16,528 bases of DNA from Spirochaetaceae bacterium (lineage in GTDB: Bacteria; Spirochaetota; Spirochaetia; Treponematales; Breznakiellaceae), in NCBI GenBank assembly GCA_031257075.1, contig JAIRPM010000014.1, forward strand, positions 1-16,528, read 5' to 3'. Each line of letters starts with the position of its first letter. Position 1 is the first letter of the stretch. The notes under the pieces were generated by a model. That model searched no databases. It saw nothing but the letters and a program-made list of their open reading frames with translations, and was not told where the DNA came from. Below are positions 13,653 to 16,528 of the stretch, piece after piece. The position numbers and the translations under genes are program-made.

Positions 13653-14612
13653 TCAATAATATTCTTTATTTGACGGCCCCAGAGTTACTGTCAGTTTGTC
13701 TCGAGTAATCTCAAAACCATCCCAGAAATAGTTTGCATTTTTATTCGCGCCTATCTTCGTAAGCCATTCGTAACCTTCATTTGCCGGCATTGTTACCGTA
13801 ACAATTTGACGCACACCTAATCTGGCTTGTTCCTGTTCTTCAACTTGAATTCCGTAATCAGATTCAAAGCCTTCGGGAAAAACAATGGCTATTTCCAGTG
13901 TTTCCTCGGCGCACAAGTCAAAAACATTTGAGTGCATTCGCGGCGGTTTGACACCAAAAACCACTGTATTCAGATTACGGCAACAGGTAAAAGCGCCGCG
14001 GTCAATAAATTCCGCAGCCGGCAAAAGCACTGTTTTCAGATTGGCGCATCCAAAAAAGGCATAGGCCGCTACATTCTTTACACCGGGCGCGTAGAGGGTT
14101 TTTAGATTGACATAGCCTGTAAAAGAGTTTGAGTTTTGCACACTCGCAATGGCCGAAAAAGCAAGCGTTTTTATTGTCTCCGGCAGTATCAAGGCAACAA
14201 TATACGCCTGATGTTCCAGCACTGAAGAAGCGGCATCGGCGCTGACGGCCGACCCCAAGATAGTCCCTGTACAGCCGGAAAGGTCTAAAGATACAAATTT
14301 GGTGCAAGCTCTCATAATAGAAAGCATATTGGAAGGGGTCAATTCATAACCGCTCAAAGCAATGGCAATGGGATTGTCCTCACTGCTGTCACCGGCATTT
14401 TCCAGCGCTAGTTTCATAGCATTCAGCGAATCACATTCAATGGCCGGCGGGCGTTTGATTAAATCATCTTTGTTTTTAGTGGTACCGCCGGAAGATGTGG
14501 CAGTTAACGGAGAAGTGCATGCCCCGGCCAAAAGAAGCACCGCACAGCAAACCGGCAGCCTTTTTTGCCTAACTCCTATTGTATATTTATACAAAATCAC
14601 TCCACCGCACAT
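13653..14612 (-). CDS. BspA-like leucine-rich-repeat lipoprotein
   Basis: A 319-residue lipoprotein. The signal region (RLPVCCAVLLLAGAC) ends in a lipobox with Cys at about residue 32. After a Ser/Thr/Lys linker come repeats of the LRR_5 (BspA/TpLRR) type: KTLAFSAIA; VNLKTLYAPGVKNVAAYAFFGCANLKTV; and FIDRGAFTCCRNLNTVVFG, each with the alternating L-K-T-L and A-F-x-x-C pattern. In oral and gut spirochaetes and Bacteroidetes such proteins sit on the surface and bind host proteins or other cells; that role is inferred. The C-terminal 80 residues are not repeat-like. The ATG at 14612 has AGGAG 7 nt upstream; a TTG at 14594 behind GGTGGAG would give a more typical short signal peptide. It runs directly into def. 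Confidence 0.7.
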   Translation of the reverse strand: MCGGVILYKYTIGVRQKRLPVCCAVLLLAGACTSPLTATSSGGTTKNKDDLIKRPPAIECDSLNAMKLALENAGDSSEDNPIAIALSGYELTPSNMLSIMRACTKFVSLDLSGCTGTILGSAVSADAASSVLEHQAYIVALILPETIKTLAFSAIASVQNSNSFTGYVNLKTLYAPGVKNVAAYAFFGCANLKTVLLPAAEFIDRGAFTCCRNLNTVVFGVKPPRMHSNVFDLCAEETLEIAIVFPEGFESDYGIQVEEQEQARLGVRQIVTVTMPANEGYEWLTKIGANKNANYFWDGFEITRDKLTVTLGPSNKEYY

Positions 14613-14794
14613 TCTAAAACTCCTGCAAAATCACACCTGCAAACCGAATTGTATTCCGTATTCTGTTCAAAGATACCATTTCTTGAATTTTTTGTCCATG
14701 CTGTAAATTCACCGTCCCCGGCGGCGCAAAAGATATGATCTTTTGTAATGAGGGTTAGAATTGATTTACCGGATACAAAACCGGCAGCCAACAC
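14597..14794 (-). CDS. Short frame of uncertain coding status upstream of the LRR lipoprotein
   Basis: A 65-codon frame starting at GTG (14794), overlapping the start of the LRR lipoprotein by 16 nt. It stays open upstream to 14863. The translation (GWVLAAGFVSGKSILTLIT, DGEFTAWTKNSRNGIFEQN) has balanced composition and could be a real protein or the end of a decayed one. However, I recognise no family, and no ribosome-binding site stands before the GTG. Otherwise the stretch 14613-14897 holds the divergent starts of the LRR gene and the sugar kinase. Confidence 0.2.
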   Translation of the reverse strand: MLAAGFVSGKSILTLITKDHIFCAAGDGEFTAWTKNSRNGIFEQNTEYNSVCRCDFAGVLECAVE

Positions 14795-14897
14795 CCAGCC
14801 CCTATTCCCAGAATATAGACAATGTTCTACACGACACCATACAATGGGGGCAAGCGTAAGACTTTAGTTTTACACTTGGCTTAAAGCAATAACCATT

Positions 14898-16346
14898 ATG
14901 ATACTAGCACTGGAAGTAAGTACTACATCGGCAAAAGCTCTGCTGTATAATGCCGCCGCAAACAGGGTAGAACAGGTAGTAAGCGAACCCTATGGCGCGC
15001 AGGCATGGCCAGAAAAAATAGCGGGCGGACTTCACGACCCGCGTGTGGTCGCCGGCTGCGCCTTCAAACTGGGGCATTTTCTCTGCGATGATATTCCGGC
15101 CGGCAGTATCGAAGCGATTGCCGTATGCGGTACATTTCATAGCATACTTGCCGCCGGGTTTCCCCACAAAGGCGGCGCAATGGAGCCGCTCACTTCAACG
15201 TATACATGGATGTCTCCTGCGGCGGAAGGGGTTACTGCCCGCCTCCGCAAGGACAAACGCTGGACAGACGCGTATTACCGCCGCACTGGCTGTATGGTTC
15301 ATGCGCTTTATCCGGCATTTCAACTGCTGCACCTTAGCGAGACCGGTTTTGATTTCCGCAATACCCGCATTATGAGCGAAAGCGGCTATCTGTTTTACCG
15401 CCTGACAGGGAAACATCACGAAACCGCCTGCACAAATTCAGGCGGCGGCCTTATCAATCTAAAAACACGCGGCTGGGATGAAGAAACGCTTGCCTTTGCC
15501 GGCTTGCGAAACGAAAACATGGGAACACTGAGCGATTACCGCTCTCCTGTCCCCTTATCACGGGAAGGGGCTTTGCTTCTTGGTTTACAAGAAGGAATAC
15601 CGGTGCTCCCCTCATATCCTGACGGAGCGTTAAACCAAACAGGCGCGGGCGCGCTCGGCAAAGGAATTATGACTTTTTCAATGGGCACCAGCGCCGCTTT
15701 GCGGCTTTCCACCGAAGAGCCTCTAGTAAGCGATACGCACAGTACATGGTGTTATCTTTCCCCATCCGCATACCTTGCGGGCGCGGCGGTTTCGGGCGCA
15801 TGCAACTGCGTAGACTGGACAAAAAGCGCCCTCTTCCCGCTTACCCCCTATGCGGAAATTGAACGCGAAAAACCGGACTACCGGAATATGCCGTATTTTC
15901 TGCCCTTTGTTTTTGGCGAACGCTGCCCTGGCTGGAATGACAACCGGCGCGGCGGTTTCTACGCTCTCTCTTCTTCTCACACACAGCGGGATATGTACTA
16001 CAGCGTACTGGAAGGAGTGCTTTTCAATTTGTATCAGTGTTATGAAACGCTCACATCAACTGCGGGCGAACCGGAACAGATTCAACTTTCCGGCGGAATA
16101 CTCAATTCGCCGCATTGGAAAGAAATGTGCGCTTCTTTGTTTGGACGCGATATTCATTGCGCCAAAATCCCGCATGTCTCATTGATAGGCGGCGCGGTAC
16201 TCGCTATGGAAGTATGCGGCTATATTGATAAAAAAGAAAATTACAAAATCGAAATAAATGAAATTATACATCCCGCAATGGATGAACACGATATTCTTAT
16301 TAAACGGTACAAGAAGTATTTAGAGTATTACATGCTGAATTGTTAG
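14898..16346 (+). CDS. FGGY-family carbohydrate kinase
   Basis: A 482-residue sugar kinase of the FGGY family (xylulokinase, gluconokinase and relatives), which transfers phosphate from ATP to a sugar or sugar acid in the cytoplasm. The N-terminal nucleotide-binding motif is LALEVSTTSAKALLYN. The probable catalytic Asp242 lies in PSYPDGALNQTGAGA, most like the DG-A-N-G pattern of FGGY gluconokinases. FSMGTSAALRL and PFVFGERCPGWNDNRRGGFYAL are the phosphate-binding and substrate-cleft blocks. The C-terminal FGGY signature is EQIQLSGGILNSPHWKEMCASLFGRDI followed by LIGGAVLA. Two oddities: the first motif has Glu6 where relatives have Asp, and TYTWMSPAA replaces the usual W-x-D-x-R. The substrate is therefore uncertain. 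There is no clear ribosome-binding site before the ATG. Confidence 0.88.
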   Translation: MILALEVSTTSAKALLYNAAANRVEQVVSEPYGAQAWPEKIAGGLHDPRVVAGCAFKLGHFLCDDIPAGSIEAIAVCGTFHSILAAGFPHKGGAMEPLTSTYTWMSPAAEGVTARLRKDKRWTDAYYRRTGCMVHALYPAFQLLHLSETGFDFRNTRIMSESGYLFYRLTGKHHETACTNSGGGLINLKTRGWDEETLAFAGLRNENMGTLSDYRSPVPLSREGALLLGLQEGIPVLPSYPDGALNQTGAGALGKGIMTFSMGTSAALRLSTEEPLVSDTHSTWCYLSPSAYLAGAAVSGACNCVDWTKSALFPLTPYAEIEREKPDYRNMPYFLPFVFGERCPGWNDNRRGGFYALSSSHTQRDMYYSVLEGVLFNLYQCYETLTSTAGEPEQIQLSGGILNSPHWKEMCASLFGRDIHCAKIPHVSLIGGAVLAMEVCGYIDKKENYKIEINEIIHPAMDEHDILIKRYKKYLEYYMLNC

Positions 16347-16397
16347 GGAAACAATCCCGGTCTGTGTGCATTTAACGGTTGTGCCTTTCCGCTACCA

Positions 16398-16426
16398 TTC
16401 CAACTGCCTCCCCCCTTCGCTATACT
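16398..16426 (+). promoter_or_regulatory. Putative promoter giving a leaderless aspartate kinase mRNA
   Basis: TATACT at 16421-16426 ends 6 nt before the ATG at 16433. A poor -35, TTCCAA (16398-16403), lies at 17-bp spacing. No Shine-Dalgarno is present, so transcription would begin at or close to the start codon. Confidence 0.3.
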
Positions 16427-16432
16427 GCCTTT

Positions 16433-16528
16433 ATGCACATATTGAAATTTGGCGGGACTTCGGTCGGAAGCCCGCAGGCGATAGAACAGGTCGTGGAAAT
16501 TGTACGCGCCAAGGGAACCGAGCCTTGT
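16433..16528 (+). CDS. Aspartate kinase, N-terminus (partial; possibly aspartokinase-homoserine dehydrogenase)
   Basis: The first 32 codons of a gene that runs off the right edge. MHILKFGGTSVGSPQAIEQV is the nucleotide-binding signature of aspartate kinases (K-F-G-G-T-S-V), which phosphorylate aspartate at the start of lysine, threonine and methionine synthesis. Whether it is monofunctional (LysC) or fused to homoserine dehydrogenase (ThrA or MetL type) cannot be decided from this much sequence. It follows the sugar kinase by 86 nt; a 6-bp hairpin overlaps the kinase stop, but no T-run follows. No Shine-Dalgarno precedes the ATG. Confidence 0.9.
   Translation, partial: MHILKFGGTSVGSPQAIEQVVEIVRAKGTEPC

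Noticed and set aside
1..16528. CRISPR arrays, tRNA or rRNA genes, insertion sequences
   Set aside because: I looked for evenly spaced direct repeats, cloverleaf-like T-arm/anticodon patterns and transposase motifs, and saw none.

Overview
The window most likely comes from a Treponema-like spirochaete. The clues are a BMP/PnrA(TmpC)-type nucleoside-binding lipoprotein, many lipoproteins with relaxed lipoboxes, a beta-barrel outer-membrane protein ending in Phe, a DksA-like protein, a dnaG-rpoD-zinc-ribbon block, a BspA-like leucine-rich-repeat lipoprotein and an MreD-type protein. The species cannot be named from the sequence alone.

Layout. 1-224: the C-terminal UVR tail of UvrB. 299-648: a DUF2281 antitoxin-like gene followed by a VapC-type PIN toxin cut short after about 45 residues. 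713-2416: an orphan lipoprotein, then the BMP-family nucleoside-binding lipoprotein, closed by a terminator. 2510-3016: an isolated MreD-like gene. 3032-4654: a strong promoter, a structured leader of about 310 nt, an outer-membrane beta-barrel gene and a terminator. 4654-4805: a cluster of REP-like hairpins. 4808-5256: a perfect-consensus promoter and a DksA-like transcription factor. 5255-5391 (minus): a possible small RNA with its own promoter and terminator. 5427-8362 (minus): a complete tripartite TRAP transporter, dctP-dctQ-dctM. 8482-13129: the macromolecular-synthesis block dnaG, rpoD and a CT398-type coiled-coil zinc-ribbon protein. 13146-14612 (minus): an LRR lipoprotein translationally coupled to def. 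14898-16346: a divergent FGGY sugar kinase. 16433-end: the start of an aspartate kinase.

How it fits together. Replication priming (dnaG) and housekeeping transcription (rpoD) run as one block, converging on peptide deformylase at a shared hairpin. The TRAP operon and dnaG diverge from back-to-back promoters. The most interesting signal is the 5255-5391 minus-strand element. It has a promoter whose 18-bp core is identical to that of the outer-membrane protein gene, two stem-loops that both display UUUCAUCA, and a terminator loop that continues into a full anti-Shine-Dalgarno sequence. It therefore looks like an RNA designed to pair with ribosome-binding sites and ATGAAA starts, although it could instead be just the 3' end of the TRAP transcript. 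A second theme is that several genes (dnaG, mreD, aspartate kinase, perhaps the antitoxin) lack a Shine-Dalgarno sequence and have a -10-like box 6-7 nt before the start codon, as expected for leaderless mRNAs.
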